The notes beneath the pieces were generated by a model. It searched no databases, had not been told where the DNA came from, and was given only the letters and a program-made list of their open reading frames with translations. Both the position numbers and the translations under genes were made by a program. A stretch of 64,000 bases of DNA from Rugamonas apoptosis. Its GTDB lineage: Bacteria; Pseudomonadota; Gammaproteobacteria; Burkholderiales; Burkholderiaceae_D. Shown here piece after piece: positions 21,664 to 30,027 of the stretch. The stretch lies in the NCBI RefSeq assembly GCF_014042355.1, contig NZ_JACEZU010000005.1:356701-420700 (forward strand), written 5' to 3'. How positions within the stretch are numbered: position 1 is the first letter of the stretch; every line of letters begins with the position of its first letter.

Positions 21664-24049
21664 AGGGCTTGGACAGGTAGTCGTCCATGCCGGCGGCCAG
21701 GCAGCGCTGGCGGTCGCCTTCGATGGCGCTGGCCGTCAGCGCGATCACGGGCAGGCGCGGCGCGTCCGTCTCACTTTCGCGCTGGCGCAGGCGGCGGCAC
21801 GCCTCGTAGCCGTCCAGCACCGGCATCATGCAGTCCATCAGCACCAAGTCGTAGCGGGCCGCTTCCAGCGCGTCCAGCGCCAGCTGGCCGTTGACGGCTT
21901 CGTCCACTTCGCAGCCGAGCCGGGTGAGCAGGATGCGCGCTAGCTGGCGGTTCATTTCCGTGTCCTCGGCCACCAGCACGCGTAGCGGCGGCGGCCCGTC
22001 CGCCGCCGGCGCGGCGCCGTCGAGCAGCGCAACGGCCGTTGCCAGCGTTGGCGCTGGCGTTGGCATTGGCATTGGCATTGGCATTGGCGTTGGCGTTGAT
22101 GTTGATGTTGGCGTTGGCATTGGTGTTGGCGCTGGCGTTTGTGTTTGCGCTGGCGCGGCATGGGACGGTTCGGCGCGCGCCGGCGCCGCATCCGCCGATG
22201 GCGCCGGCGCGGGCGGTGGCACTGGCGCGGCAACGGGCACCCCGGCCGGCGCATGCAGGCGGCACGGCAGTTCGACCCGGAAGGTCGAGCCCTCGCCGGG
22301 AACGCTGCTGCATTCGATGTGGCCTTCCATCAGGCGCACCAGGCGCCGGCAGATGGCCAGGCCCAGGCCCGTGCCGCCGTATTCGCGGCTGATGGTGCTG
22401 TCGGCCTGGCTGAAGGGTTCGAACAGGTGGCGCTGGGCGTCGGCGCCGATACCAATGCCGCTGTCGCGCACCGTGTAGCACAGCCGCCAGAGGCCGTTGC
22501 GGCCACCCCCGGGCCGTGCCTCCAGCGCGATCGAGACGCCGCCCGACGGCGTGAACTTGATGGCGTTGCTGACCAGGTTGCCCAGCACCTGGCGCAGCCG
22601 GGCCGCATCGCCATACACCCTGCGCGGACAGCTGGCGATCCGCACCTCCAGCTGCAAGCCTTTCGCGTCGGCGCTGGCGCGGTGCAGGGCCGCCACCTGG
22701 CGCACCGGGTCGGCCGGATCGAACAGTCCCTGCACCAGCTCCATGCGGCCGGACTCGATCTTGGAAAAATCGAGCACCTCGTTGATGATCTGCATCAGCT
22801 CAAGCACACCGCTGTGCACATTGCGCGCATAGCCGCGCTGGGTGGCGTCGAGCGGCGTGTCGAGCATCAGTTCGGACATGCCGACGATGGCGTTCATCGG
22901 CGTGCGGATCTCGTGGCTCATCATGGCCAGGAAACTCGACTTGGCCTCGCTGGCCGCGTCGGCCATGCGCATGAGCGCGCGCGCCTGCTCGGCATCCTGC
23001 TCGCGCCGCTTGAGCAACTGGCCCATCATCCAGAACGCCAGCGTCAGCGCCACCAGGCTGCCCAGCGCGATCCCGCCGAGCACACGCAGGTTGCGCCAGT
23101 AACCCGCCAGCAGCAGTTCCTCCGTAATGGTGGCATTGATCACGAGCGGATAATTGCGCACCAGCCGCACGGCGCCCATGCGGTACACGTGCTGGCCGCC
23201 GGCCGCCTCGCGCGGGCCGGCGCTGAGCCGCACATCGTGGTCCTTGCCCTGCGCCAGCACCTGGCTGGTATTGCCGGTGGTGATGCGCTTGCCCATGATC
23301 TGCTCCACCTGCGGCCAGCGCGCCAGCAAGGTCTGGTCGCGCCGGTACAGCGAGATGGCCGCGTGTTCGCCCAGGCTCACGTTGCGGAAAAACGCGCTGA
23401 AGAAGTCGCACGACACACCCACCAGCACCACGCCGGCGAAGCGGCCATGGGCGTCGTTCAGGCGCCGGCTCACGTAGAAGGTCCACTTGCCGTTGCCCTT
23501 GTTGCGCACCGGCTGGCTCAGGAAGGGCGCGCTGTCCGCATGGTCGCGGTGGTAGGCGAAGTAGTCGCGGTCGGCCAGCGTGATGGGCGGCGGCGGATAG
23601 CTGCGGGTGAAATTGAGGACCGTGCCGTCCGCATCGACCACCGTGGCCACGCCAACCTGCGGCAGGCCGCTGATCTTGTCGCGCATGGTCTGGTACAGCT
23701 GTACGGAGCGGGTGGAGGCGGCCAGCGGCCCCGGCGCGTGCTGCTGGATGGCTTGTACCACTTCCGTCAGGCCGTCCAGCACCAGATAGGTGGAGGCCAT
23801 GGTTTGCGACACGTTCTCGGCCAGCACCAGCGACAGGCTGCTCATGTCGCCGCGCCAGTCCTCGATGGCGCGCTGGCGCAGCAGCCAGGCCGCGCCCACC
23901 GTGGCCACGCACAGCAGCAGGATCACGGCGCCGCCGATCACGGCAGCGGCCTGGCGCGCGCTCAACCCGCTCCAGCGCAACGGATAGCGGCGCGGGTGGC
24001 GGCGCTCGCCGTGCGCCGCCGGCGCGGGAGCCGCGTCCGGCGCCGTCAT
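21569..24049 (-). CDS. Hybrid histidine kinase (Cache-HisKA-HATPase-REC)
   Basis: 826 residues from ATG 24049 (GGGAGGGG upstream; the ATG overlaps the HPt stop). Order: TM1 about 35-58, periplasmic Cache-type sensor about 60-325 ('[12 protein letters not shown]' and '[13 protein letters not shown]' are typical of dCache_1), TM2 about 330-350, HisKA with H379 ('[13 protein letters not shown]'), HATPase to about 600, a low-complexity Pro/Thr/Met linker, and a receiver with D739 ('[12 protein letters not shown]'). There is no HPt on the chain; the separate HPt gene immediately upstream supplies it. It is the last gene of the four-gene minus-strand phosphorelay operon and overlaps the convergent LysR gene. 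Confidence 0.92.
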   Translation of the reverse strand: MTAPDAAPAPAAHGERRHPRRYPLRWSGLSARQAAAVIGGAVILLLCVATVGAAWLLRQRAIEDWRGDMSSLSLVLAENVSQTMASTYLVLDGLTEVVQAIQQHAPGPLAASTRSVQLYQTMRDKISGLPQVGVATVVDADGTVLNFTRSYPPPPITLADRDYFAYHRDHADSAPFLSQPVRNKGNGKWTFYVSRRLNDAHGRFAGVVLVGVSCDFFSAFFRNVSLGEHAAISLYRRDQTLLARWPQVEQIMGKRITTGNTSQVLAQGKDHDVRLSAGPREAAGGQHVYRMGAVRLVRNYPLVINATITEELLLAGYWRNLRVLGGIALGSLVALTLAFWMMGQLLKRREQDAEQARALMRMADAASEAKSSFLAMMSHEIRTPMNAIVGMSELMLDTPLDATQRGYARNVHSGVLELMQIINEVLDFSKIESGRMELVQGLFDPADPVRQVAALHRASADAKGLQLEVRIASCPRRVYGDAARLRQVLGNLVSNAIKFTPSGGVSIALEARPGGGRNGLWRLCYTVRDSGIGIGADAQRHLFEPFSQADSTISREYGGTGLGLAICRRLVRLMEGHIECSSVPGEGSTFRVELPCRLHAPAGVPVAAPVPPPAPAPSADAAPARAEPSHAAPAQTQTPAPTPMPTPTSTSTPTPMPMPMPMPTPAPTLATAVALLDGAAPAADGPPPLRVLVAEDTEMNRQLARILLTRLGCEVDEAVNGQLALDALEAARYDLVLMDCMMPVLDGYEACRRLRQRESETDAPRLPVIALTASAIEGDRQRCLAAGMDDYLSKPFTAAEFSAMVARWGRLPVAAPPVSAPPLSVP
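22048..22137 (-). repeat. Hexanucleotide repeat in hybrid-kinase linker
   Basis: Fifteen imperfect 6-bp units (TTGGCA/TTGGCG with a few changes on the plus strand). On the coding strand they give alternating Pro with Met/Thr/Ser, a flexible linker before the receiver domain. The 6-bp period preserves frame. Confidence 0.85.
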
Positions 24050-24426
24050 ACGCCCCTCCCCGGCGTGCCGTGGTAGTGATCGATACTGTCGGTCACTTCG
24101 TCCATCACCAGGCCGAACTGCTGCTCCAGCGCCGGCCACAGCGCCACCAGGTCGGCGCCGCCGGCCGCGCCGGCCAGCAGTTCGATCTGTTGCAGCAACG
24201 CGCACAGCGCCTGCGCGCCCACCAGCACGGCGCTGCCTTTCAGGGCATGGCTCTCGTGCGCCAGCGCGCGCAGGTCGCCGGCCGCGCGCGCGGCGCGCAT
24301 GCGGGCCAGCCCCGGCGGTGCGATGGCCAGATACACTTGCGACAGGCTGCGAAACGACGCCAGGTCACCGGCCACAGCCCCCATCAGCACCTCGGGCGCA
24401 ATGGCGTGGTAGCGGCCGGCCGTCAT
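24046..24426 (-). CDS. HPt phosphotransfer protein
   Basis: 126 residues, a stand-alone histidine phosphotransfer domain. The phospho-accepting histidine is H60 in '[16 protein letters not shown]'. ATG 24426 overlaps the stop of the Cache kinase gene, and its own stop overlaps the start of the hybrid kinase, so all three are translationally coupled. It should receive phosphate from the receiver of the hybrid kinase (which lacks its own HPt) and pass it to another receiver, plausibly that of the HTH-REC protein encoded first in the operon. It is cytoplasmic. A longer in-frame extension upstream lies within the kinase gene and is a shadow. Confidence 0.86.
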   Translation of the reverse strand: MTAGRYHAIAPEVLMGAVAGDLASFRSLSQVYLAIAPPGLARMRAARAAGDLRALAHESHALKGSAVLVGAQALCALLQQIELLAGAAGGADLVALWPALEQQFGLVMDEVTDSIDHYHGTPGRGV

Positions 24427-26111
24427 ACGGTCTCCTCGACCAGCTGCGGTTGCGGGACGGGCTGCTCGCGCAGGGCCAGCGGCGGCAGCACGACCGTAAA
24501 TACGCTGCCTTGCACGGCGCCCGGTTCGCCCCAGATCCGGCCCGCCATCAGCCGCACCAGCCGGGCCGCGATGGCCAGTCCGATGCCGGCCCCGCCCTTG
24601 GCGCGGCTGGCCGAGTCGTCCAGCTGCGTGAAAATCTGGAACAGGCGGCGCTGCTGTTCGGGCGAAATGCCGCAGCCGGTGTCCGTCACGCGCAGCAGCA
24701 AGCCTTCCGCCACGGGCAGCACGTCGAGCTGCACGGCGCCGTAGCTGGTGGCCGCCAGCGCATTGCGCAACAGGATGTCGAGCACGCGCAGCAGGCGCGC
24801 GCGGTCGCACACGAATTGTTCCGGCAAATCGGCGCTGTAATGGACGCACAGGCCCACGTGGCGCTCGGCGGCGCCGTCGCGCTGCGCGCTCAGCGCCTGC
24901 TCCATCATTTCGCGCAGCGGCTCGGCCCGCAGCGCCAGCACCGCGCCACCCGATTCCAGCGCGCTCAGTTCCAGCACGGATTCGATCAGTCCCAGCAGGC
25001 GGCGCCCGCTGCCCTGCACGGCCCGCGCGAAGCCGCCCAGCCGGCTGTCACCCAGCTCCTCGGCCAGCAGCTCGGAATAGCCGAGGATACCGTTGAGCGG
25101 CGTACGCAGCTCATGCGACATATTGGCCAGGAAGCGCGACTTGGCCAGGCTGGCCGCCACGGCTTGCTCGCGGCGCGCGATCAACTGGGCCACCAGCACG
25201 ATGATAGCGCCGCTGAACAGCGCGATCAGCACCGTGGCGGCCGTGGCCAGGCCCAGGGCCTGGCTGCGCCGCACGCCAAAGTTGACCATCCGGTCTTCCA
25301 GGTCGATACCCACCACCACATACAGCGGGAAGTGTTCGAGCTTGGCGTAGCGGAAGATGCGGCGGCGCCCGTCGATGGGGCTGTTGGCGGTGACGCCGCC
25401 ATGCCCTTCCCGAAGGATGGCGGCGAACAGCGCGCTGTCATGGATATCCTGCCCCAGCGAGGCCTCACTACCCACGCGCCGTGCCCGCAGCACGCCGTCC
25501 GCGCCCACCAGGCCGATGGTGCCGTGCGGGCCGATGTCGATATCGCGGTACAGGCGGAGGAAATACTCGGGGTCCATGGACACGACGACCACGCCCTTGA
25601 AACTGCCGTCGGGATAATTGATGCGGCGCGTGAGCTGGAGCGACCATTTGCCCGACACCCGCCCCAGCACGGGCTGGCTTACATACAGCTGGCCGTCATC
25701 GTGGCGCATGTGGACGCGGATGTGCTCGCGGTCGCTCAGGTTGGTGGGCTGGAACGGACGGCTGGACAGCACCACCGTGCCGTGCTGGTCGACGATGGTA
25801 AACAGGTTGTACAGGTCGAGCGTCCCGAGGCCGCTCTCGAGCTCGGCGGGAATGTCGAGCGCCATGCCCGAGCTCTGGTAACGATGGCGCAGGAAGATGA
25901 CGGCCTGGTCGGCCGCCTCCAGCGTGCGCGTCGCGTGCTCGTCGGACAGGCGCACCAGCGCCTGGGCGTCACGCTCGGCGTCGGCCAGCTCCGTGCGCTC
26001 GGCATCGGCCAGCTGGGCCAGGGTCAACCACCACAGACCGGCGATCAGCAGCAGCCCGAAGCAGACCACCAGCCAGCGCACATCCAGTTTCTTGACTGAC
26101 CCTCGCCACAT
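24423..26111 (-). CDS. Cache-domain sensor histidine kinase
   Basis: 562 residues. TM1 is about 13-33, the periplasmic Cache sensor about 35-285 ('TNLSDREHIRVHMRHDDGQL', 'GKWSLQLTRRINYPDGSFKG'), TM2 about 290-315, HisKA with H333 ('NMSHELRTPLNGILG'), and HATPase_c with 'RVTDTGCGISPEQQ' and 'GGAGIGLAIA'. It has no receiver, unlike the second kinase of the operon. A strong GGGGAGAG precedes the ATG. Its Cache domain resembles that of the hybrid kinase two genes downstream, so the operon has two sensors of the same class feeding one HPt. Confidence 0.92.
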   Translation of the reverse strand: MWRGSVKKLDVRWLVVCFGLLLIAGLWWLTLAQLADAERTELADAERDAQALVRLSDEHATRTLEAADQAVIFLRHRYQSSGMALDIPAELESGLGTLDLYNLFTIVDQHGTVVLSSRPFQPTNLSDREHIRVHMRHDDGQLYVSQPVLGRVSGKWSLQLTRRINYPDGSFKGVVVVSMDPEYFLRLYRDIDIGPHGTIGLVGADGVLRARRVGSEASLGQDIHDSALFAAILREGHGGVTANSPIDGRRRIFRYAKLEHFPLYVVVGIDLEDRMVNFGVRRSQALGLATAATVLIALFSGAIIVLVAQLIARREQAVAASLAKSRFLANMSHELRTPLNGILGYSELLAEELGDSRLGGFARAVQGSGRRLLGLIESVLELSALESGGAVLALRAEPLREMMEQALSAQRDGAAERHVGLCVHYSADLPEQFVCDRARLLRVLDILLRNALAATSYGAVQLDVLPVAEGLLLRVTDTGCGISPEQQRRLFQIFTQLDDSASRAKGGAGIGLAIAARLVRLMAGRIWGEPGAVQGSVFTVVLPPLALREQPVPQPQLVEETV

Positions 26112-26216
26112 TTCACTCTCCCCGCCGCCGCCACGGGCCGGAGTGGCCGCGCTGCACCTGCAGTCAGATGGTGCTCCCGTTTCAAATAAATGTCAAAGTC
26201 GTTTAATTTGATAAAT

Positions 26217-26855
26217 TCATTTCAATACACGCAGGCGCTGGGCGATGCAGGCGCGCAAGTAGCCACGCAGCTCGTCGTAATTGACGGGCTTGGCGAAGAA
26301 CACCACGCCCGGCGGCACGCCGCCACGCTCGTCGAGCTGCTGCGCCGTCAGGCCGGACAGGATGGCGATCTGCATGGAGGCCAGCTTGGGGTCGTCCAGG
26401 ATGGTCTTGACCACCTCATAGCCGTCTATGCCCTCCATCACTATATCGGCCAGCAACACGTCCGGCTGGCTGCGGGCGATCTGCAGCAAGGCCTGGTAGC
26501 CGTTCTCGCAGAACGACAGGCGCACGGGCAAGTCCCAGGCGCCGATCTGGCGCTCGTACAGGGCGCGCTGCATGGGATTGTCCTCGATCACCATGATGGA
26601 GACGAGGCCGTCGGCCGCCAGTTCGCGCGGGGCGACGCCCCCGGCGGCCGCGCGCGAGCCGAGGGCCGGCGACGGCGTGGACTTATAGGCCAGCACGGCA
26701 TGGCGTGGAATGCGGCGGTGGCCGCCTTTGGTTTTCCAGGCTTCGATCACACCCGCTTCCACCAGTTGTTGCACCGACGACACAGAAATGCCCAGGATTT
26801 CAGCCGCCTGTTGTGTCGTACACACTTCGTCGGGCGCGGCGTCCTTGGTTTTCAT
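26217..26855 (-). CDS. Response regulator with N-terminal excisionase-type HTH and C-terminal receiver
   Basis: 212 residues from ATG 26855; in-frame starts at 26876 (ATG) and 26897 (TTG) are possible and no start has a strong Shine-Dalgarno. Residues 10-60 form a MerR/excisionase-like winged helix ('CTTQQAAEILGISVSSVQQL', 'TKGGHRRIPRHAV'). Residues about 88-205 form a receiver with E95/D96-type acidic pair in 'MVIEDNPMQRALY', D137 ('LLADIVMEGIDG') and K in 'FFAKPVN'. The order is the reverse of ordinary response regulators. It is the first gene of the phosphorelay operon and is the only DNA-binding output in it. Confidence 0.87.
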   Translation of the reverse strand: MKTKDAAPDEVCTTQQAAEILGISVSSVQQLVEAGVIEAWKTKGGHRRIPRHAVLAYKSTPSPALGSRAAAGGVAPRELAADGLVSIMVIEDNPMQRALYERQIGAWDLPVRLSFCENGYQALLQIARSQPDVLLADIVMEGIDGYEVVKTILDDPKLASMQIAILSGLTAQQLDERGGVPPGVVFFAKPVNYDELRGYLRACIAQRLRVLK

Positions 26856-26912
26856 GGTGAGGGCTTTCGGCAACATTAATTTTCGCAATTCCAACAATTC
26901 TCAAATAAATTC

Positions 26913-26920
26913 ATTATAAT
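26913..26920. promoter_or_regulatory. Overlapping divergent -10 elements
   Basis: ATTATAAT reads as a perfect TATAAT at 26915-26920 on the plus strand and at 26918-26913 on the minus strand. It lies in the AT-rich divergent gap between the HTH-REC operon and the degenerate GGDEF gene. No good -35 was found for either direction. Confidence 0.35.
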
Positions 26921-27095
26921 TGTTTCAGGCGGCGGGGATTTTGATGTTTCGCTTGGCGCCACTAAGGGCATTATGCCGCCAAAACGGTCATAGGCATAGC
27001 AGCGAGCCGGACTGGCGGGATGCAAATTTGCGAAATGCACGGAAAAACCGATTTTCCGGCGAAGAAAACGCCAGCTGGCGACGTTGCGAGGCCTT

Positions 27096-27947
27096 ATGAA
27101 CCGATCCCACGACATCCTTCATCCACGCGCGCCGAACGCCGGAGCCAGCCACCTGAGCCCAGCCCAGCCCGGCCTGGAAAGCCTGCGCCGGTTGCCGCTG
27201 CTGGGCACGGCGATGTTGCTGCTGGGCGCCATGCTCTACAGTCCCCATCTGGAAGCGTGGGAGCGGGTGCTGATCCTGCTGGTGCTGGTGGCGGGTGGCG
27301 CCGGCCTGGCGCTGCAAACGATACTGGCGCCGGCGCCAACAGCCACCCCTGCCCGTGCCAACGCCAGCGCTGGCGCCGGCTCGGAACACCCCGCCTCGCC
27401 CCGGCCAGCGTTGCGGCTGGTCCACGGCGGCCAGCCTCAGGCCCCGGACCAGCCGGAGGCCGAGGCCGCGCCGGCGGCCAACAGGAGTGCGACCGACCCG
27501 CTCACGGGCAGCTACAGCCAGCACGAGTGCCGCAAGATGCTGGCCCTGATGTTCGTGCGCGCCGGCCGCTTCCACAGTCCGCTGGCGCTGGTGCTGGTGC
27601 GGGTCGAGCAACTCGATTATATCGGCACCCTGTTCGGGCCCGGGGCAGCCGACGCCGTGCTGGTCGAACTGGCCGCCTTGCTGCACCACCAGCTGCGCGG
27701 CAGCGACGTGGTGGCGCGCTGGGACGACGGTGCGTTCGCCCTGCTGCTGCCCGGCACCACCAGCGAGGAAGCCGGCGAACTGGCCGCGCGCCTGCACCGC
27801 GCCATCGGTGACGCCTTCTTCGCCGGCTTCAGCCAGCTCAGTTGCGCCATCGGCGTGGCCGACAGCCGCCAGCATGCCAGCACCGAGGCGCTCGCCGAGG
27901 CGGCAATGCGGCTGGCCTCGCCCATCGCGCAGCGGCGCAACGCCTGA
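27096..27947 (+). CDS. Membrane protein with degenerate GGDEF domain
   Basis: 283 residues from ATG 27096 (GCGAGG upstream). Two hydrophobic helices (about 35-80) are followed by an Ala/Pro linker and a GGDEF-like domain from about 135 ('ATDPLTGSYSQHECRKMLAL'). The signature motif is W-D-D-G-A-F ('ARWDDGAFALLLPG') instead of Y-G-G-E-E-F. The catalytic glycine pair and acids are therefore not conserved and cyclase activity is not expected. Such proteins can still bind GTP or partner proteins. It is divergent from the HTH-REC phosphorelay operon, a position consistent with it being a regulated target. Confidence 0.75.
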   Translation: MNRSHDILHPRAPNAGASHLSPAQPGLESLRRLPLLGTAMLLLGAMLYSPHLEAWERVLILLVLVAGGAGLALQTILAPAPTATPARANASAGAGSEHPASPRPALRLVHGGQPQAPDQPEAEAAPAANRSATDPLTGSYSQHECRKMLALMFVRAGRFHSPLALVLVRVEQLDYIGTLFGPGAADAVLVELAALLHHQLRGSDVVARWDDGAFALLLPGTTSEEAGELAARLHRAIGDAFFAGFSQLSCAIGVADSRQHASTEALAEAAMRLASPIAQRRNA

Positions 27948-27970
27948 CCGCGCTCCGGAGCCTGACGATC

Positions 27971-28102
27971 ATGGACGTACCGATCGTCGACGACGAGCCA
28001 ATCAACCTGAATCGATCGTGCCACGTCCTGGCCACGACGGCCGGCGCCACGCCGCGCCTGAGCAACACCATTCGTCTCCCTCCCAGTCTGAAAGGAAGCA
28101 GC
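27971..28102 (+). pseudogene. Probable remnant of a receiver-domain N-terminus
   Basis: From ATG 27971 the frame encodes MDVPIVDDEPINLNRSCHVL and continues in frame, without a stop, into the small HTH protein that starts at 28103. 'IVDDEPINLN' is the canonical first strand and acidic pocket of a CheY-type receiver. After about 20 residues the similarity stops and the phospho-acceptor half is absent. No Shine-Dalgarno precedes 27971. It reads as the stub of a deleted response regulator fused by deletion to the HTH gene region. Confidence 0.5.
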
Positions 28103-28348
28103 ATGATCAACGCGCCACGCCACCCGCACAAGCCACGTACCCCACACCACCTGCTCGACACCGTGATCGCACGCCATGACCTGAAGAACGACGCCGCCCT
28201 GTGCCGGGCGCTGCAAGTGTCGGCGCCGCGCCTGAGCAAGATCCGCCGCGGCAAGCTGGCCGTCAACGCCGACCTCGTGCTGCGTATCCACGAAACCTTC
28301 ATGATCCCCATCGCGGAACTGAAAAGCCTGACGATGCAGTGCATTTGA
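28103..28348 (+). CDS. Small XRE-like helix-turn-helix protein
   Basis: 81 residues from ATG 28103, preceded by AAAGGAAG at a good distance. The middle of the protein resembles a Cro/XRE HTH: 'DAALCRALQVSAPRLSKIRR' followed by 'GKLAVNADLVLRIHETF'. There is no other domain. It is likely a DNA-binding accessory regulator; the target is unknown. The frame is open upstream to 27971 through a receiver-like fragment, so a 125-residue form cannot be excluded, but the ribosome site favours the short one. The diguanylate cyclase gene follows 107 bp downstream. Confidence 0.7.
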   Translation: MINAPRHPHKPRTPHHLLDTVIARHDLKNDAALCRALQVSAPRLSKIRRGKLAVNADLVLRIHETFMIPIAELKSLTMQCI

Positions 28349-28387
28349 GCCGGCCCGGGAGCCGGGCGCGCCGCATTCCCGTCCCAT

Positions 28388-28401
28388 TTGACCCAGATCA
28401 A
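28388..28401 (+). promoter_or_regulatory. FNR/Anr-type box before diguanylate cyclase gene
   Basis: TTGACCCAGATCAA differs from the FNR consensus TTGAT-N4-ATCAA at one base. A -10-like TATTGT at 28424-28429 would put transcription start near 28436, so the box would be centred at about -41.5, the class II activator position. Start codon at 28456. Confidence 0.5.
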
Positions 28402-28455
28402 ACACGACTGACTATCGGCTTGCTATTGTGAAATGAACGAATCGGAATGCGCACA

Positions 28456-29625
28456 ATGAATGCCACCCAGCGGCCACCGGCTGCCCCTCACGCCGCCCAT
28501 GCAGCCCCGGCCGGAACGCCGCTGCGCACCGCCACCCGGCAGCGCATGGGGCTGCAACGGCTGCGGGCCCTGCCCCAACCGGCCGAGCGCGCCATGCACG
28601 CCCAGCATGACGCGGAACTGGAACAGATGCTGCCCGTGCTCGGTCCGCTGTTCGGCCTCGGCATGGTGCTGTTCGCCGTCTGGGACATGCTGCTCGACCC
28701 GCACCTGGCCCGCTACACGCTGGCGCTGCGGGCGCTGGCCGTGCTCATCGGCAGCGCCGCCTATTTTCCTAATGCCCTGTGCTGGAGCGTGGAGCGGCGC
28801 TGCGGCCACATCTACGTCAGCCACGTGTGCGCGCTGATCCTGTGCGAATTCCTGCTGCCGCAGGGGCTGGTGTACGGCCTGGCCGGCGTGGCCGCATGCA
28901 ATTTCGCGGCCGCCCTGTGCACACTGCGCCTGCCCGCGTTCGCCCGCATGCTGGCCGCGCCCACGGTGCTGTTCGTGGCCCTGAGCGCGTGGCGGCTGCC
29001 GTGGCTGCAATGCGTGAGCGGGCTGATGCAGTATGCCTTCGCCGTCGCGCTGGCCGCCGTCGTGCTGCTGGTGATGCGGGTGTTCCAGCAAAAGTCCTTC
29101 CTGCTCGAACAGCAACTGCTGCACCTGTCGCAGCATGACAGCCTGACGGGCGCCTGCAACCGGCGCTACCTGGAGGAAGTGGCCGAGCGCGAACTGGCTC
29201 TGGCCCAGCGGCATGGGCGCAAGCTGGCCGTGGCCATGCTCGATATCGACCACTTCAAGCAGGTCAACGACCAGTACGGCCATGAGACGGGCGACCGCGT
29301 ATTGCAGGCGCTGGTGCGCACCTGCCACGGCCAGTTGCGCGAGATCGACCATTTCGGCCGGCTGGGCGGGGAGGAATTTGTCTGCGTGTTGCCGGAAACG
29401 GACTGCGACGAAGCGCTGCGCTGCGCGGAACGGCTGCGCCACAGCCTGTCCTTGCTGACCATCGCCACGCCGTTGGGGATGCTGCATTTCACCGTCAGCG
29501 TGGGAGTGGCCGTGTATGGCCCCGGCCATGCCAACTGGCCGGCCCTGCTGCATGACGCCGACCTGGCCCTGTACCGGGCCAAGCACGATGGCCGCAACCG
29601 GGTGGCGCTGGCCGGCGCGCGCTGA
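28456..29625 (+). CDS. Membrane-bound diguanylate cyclase (GGDEF)
   Basis: 389 residues from ATG 28456 (GGA 9 bases upstream); ATG 28447 is also possible. Six hydrophobic helices between about residues 60 and 210 form a MASE-like membrane sensor. The GGDEF domain (about 225-385) has G304-G-E-E-F308 and I-site R295-E-I-D298, so it should be an active, feedback-inhibited c-di-GMP synthase ('HDSLTGACNRRYL' opens the domain). The upstream FNR-type box suggests induction at low oxygen. It ends in a hairpin shared with the convergent small gene at 29637. Confidence 0.9.
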   Translation: MNATQRPPAAPHAAHAAPAGTPLRTATRQRMGLQRLRALPQPAERAMHAQHDAELEQMLPVLGPLFGLGMVLFAVWDMLLDPHLARYTLALRALAVLIGSAAYFPNALCWSVERRCGHIYVSHVCALILCEFLLPQGLVYGLAGVAACNFAAALCTLRLPAFARMLAAPTVLFVALSAWRLPWLQCVSGLMQYAFAVALAAVVLLVMRVFQQKSFLLEQQLLHLSQHDSLTGACNRRYLEEVAERELALAQRHGRKLAVAMLDIDHFKQVNDQYGHETGDRVLQALVRTCHGQLREIDHFGRLGGEEFVCVLPETDCDEALRCAERLRHSLSLLTIATPLGMLHFTVSVGVAVYGPGHANWPALLHDADLALYRAKHDGRNRVALAGAR

Positions 29626-29640
29626 GCCGGCCTGGCTCAG
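29622..29640. terminator. Stem-loop spanning both convergent stop codons
   Basis: CTGAGCC (29622-29628) pairs with GGCTCAG (29634-29640) across a 5-base loop. The TGA of the plus-strand cyclase and the TGA of the minus-strand small gene lie in opposite arms. No T tract follows on either side, so termination strength is doubtful. Confidence 0.35.
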
Positions 29641-29885
29641 GCCAGGCGCACCAGGGGATTGGCGATCAGGTTGTCGATCTGGCGGATCGCCTCGTCGCAG
29701 GCGGCGGCGATAGCGTCGTCCTCCGTCTCACGCAGGAACTGCATGGTGGCGCCTTCGAACATTTCCTTGCCATCCACGCCGGCACGCGCGATATCGCAGC
29801 TGGCCGTCCATCGCTTGTCGCTGGTGGGCAAGGCCACCGGCATGATTTCCCAACCCTTGTAGTGGATCTTCGACTGCTGGTCCAT
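29637..29885 (-). CDS. Small conserved-looking hypothetical protein
   Basis: 82 residues, with a strong AAAGGAGAGG before ATG 29885. The sequence starts MDQQSKIHYKGWEIMPVALP and ends with a helix containing 'DDAIAAACDEAIRQIDNLI'. The beta-rich first half ('YKGWEI...WTASCDIAR') and helical end resemble small single-domain proteins common in this bacterial group. There is no signal peptide, membrane helix or metal motif. I do not recognise a function. It is convergent with the diguanylate cyclase and stands alone on its strand; the M28 peptidase starts over 1.5 kb away in the same direction. Confidence 0.7.
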   Translation of the reverse strand: MDQQSKIHYKGWEIMPVALPTSDKRWTASCDIARAGVDGKEMFEGATMQFLRETEDDAIAAACDEAIRQIDNLIANPLVRLA

Positions 29886-30027
29886 GGCCCTCTCCTTTGC
29901 CGTTTAGCGGGTTCAGTATATGGCTGGCGTCGCGGGCGGACGCCAGCCTACAGACTAGCACGAAGCAATGGCACGCGGCTGCACACCTGATCAAGCCATG
30001 CGGCGGCACATAGAACGCTTAGGACGC

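Noticed and set aside
22139..26099. Two long plus-strand open frames
   Set aside because: Antisense to the phosphorelay operon, whose HisKA, HATPase, HPt and REC motifs are clear on the minus strand.
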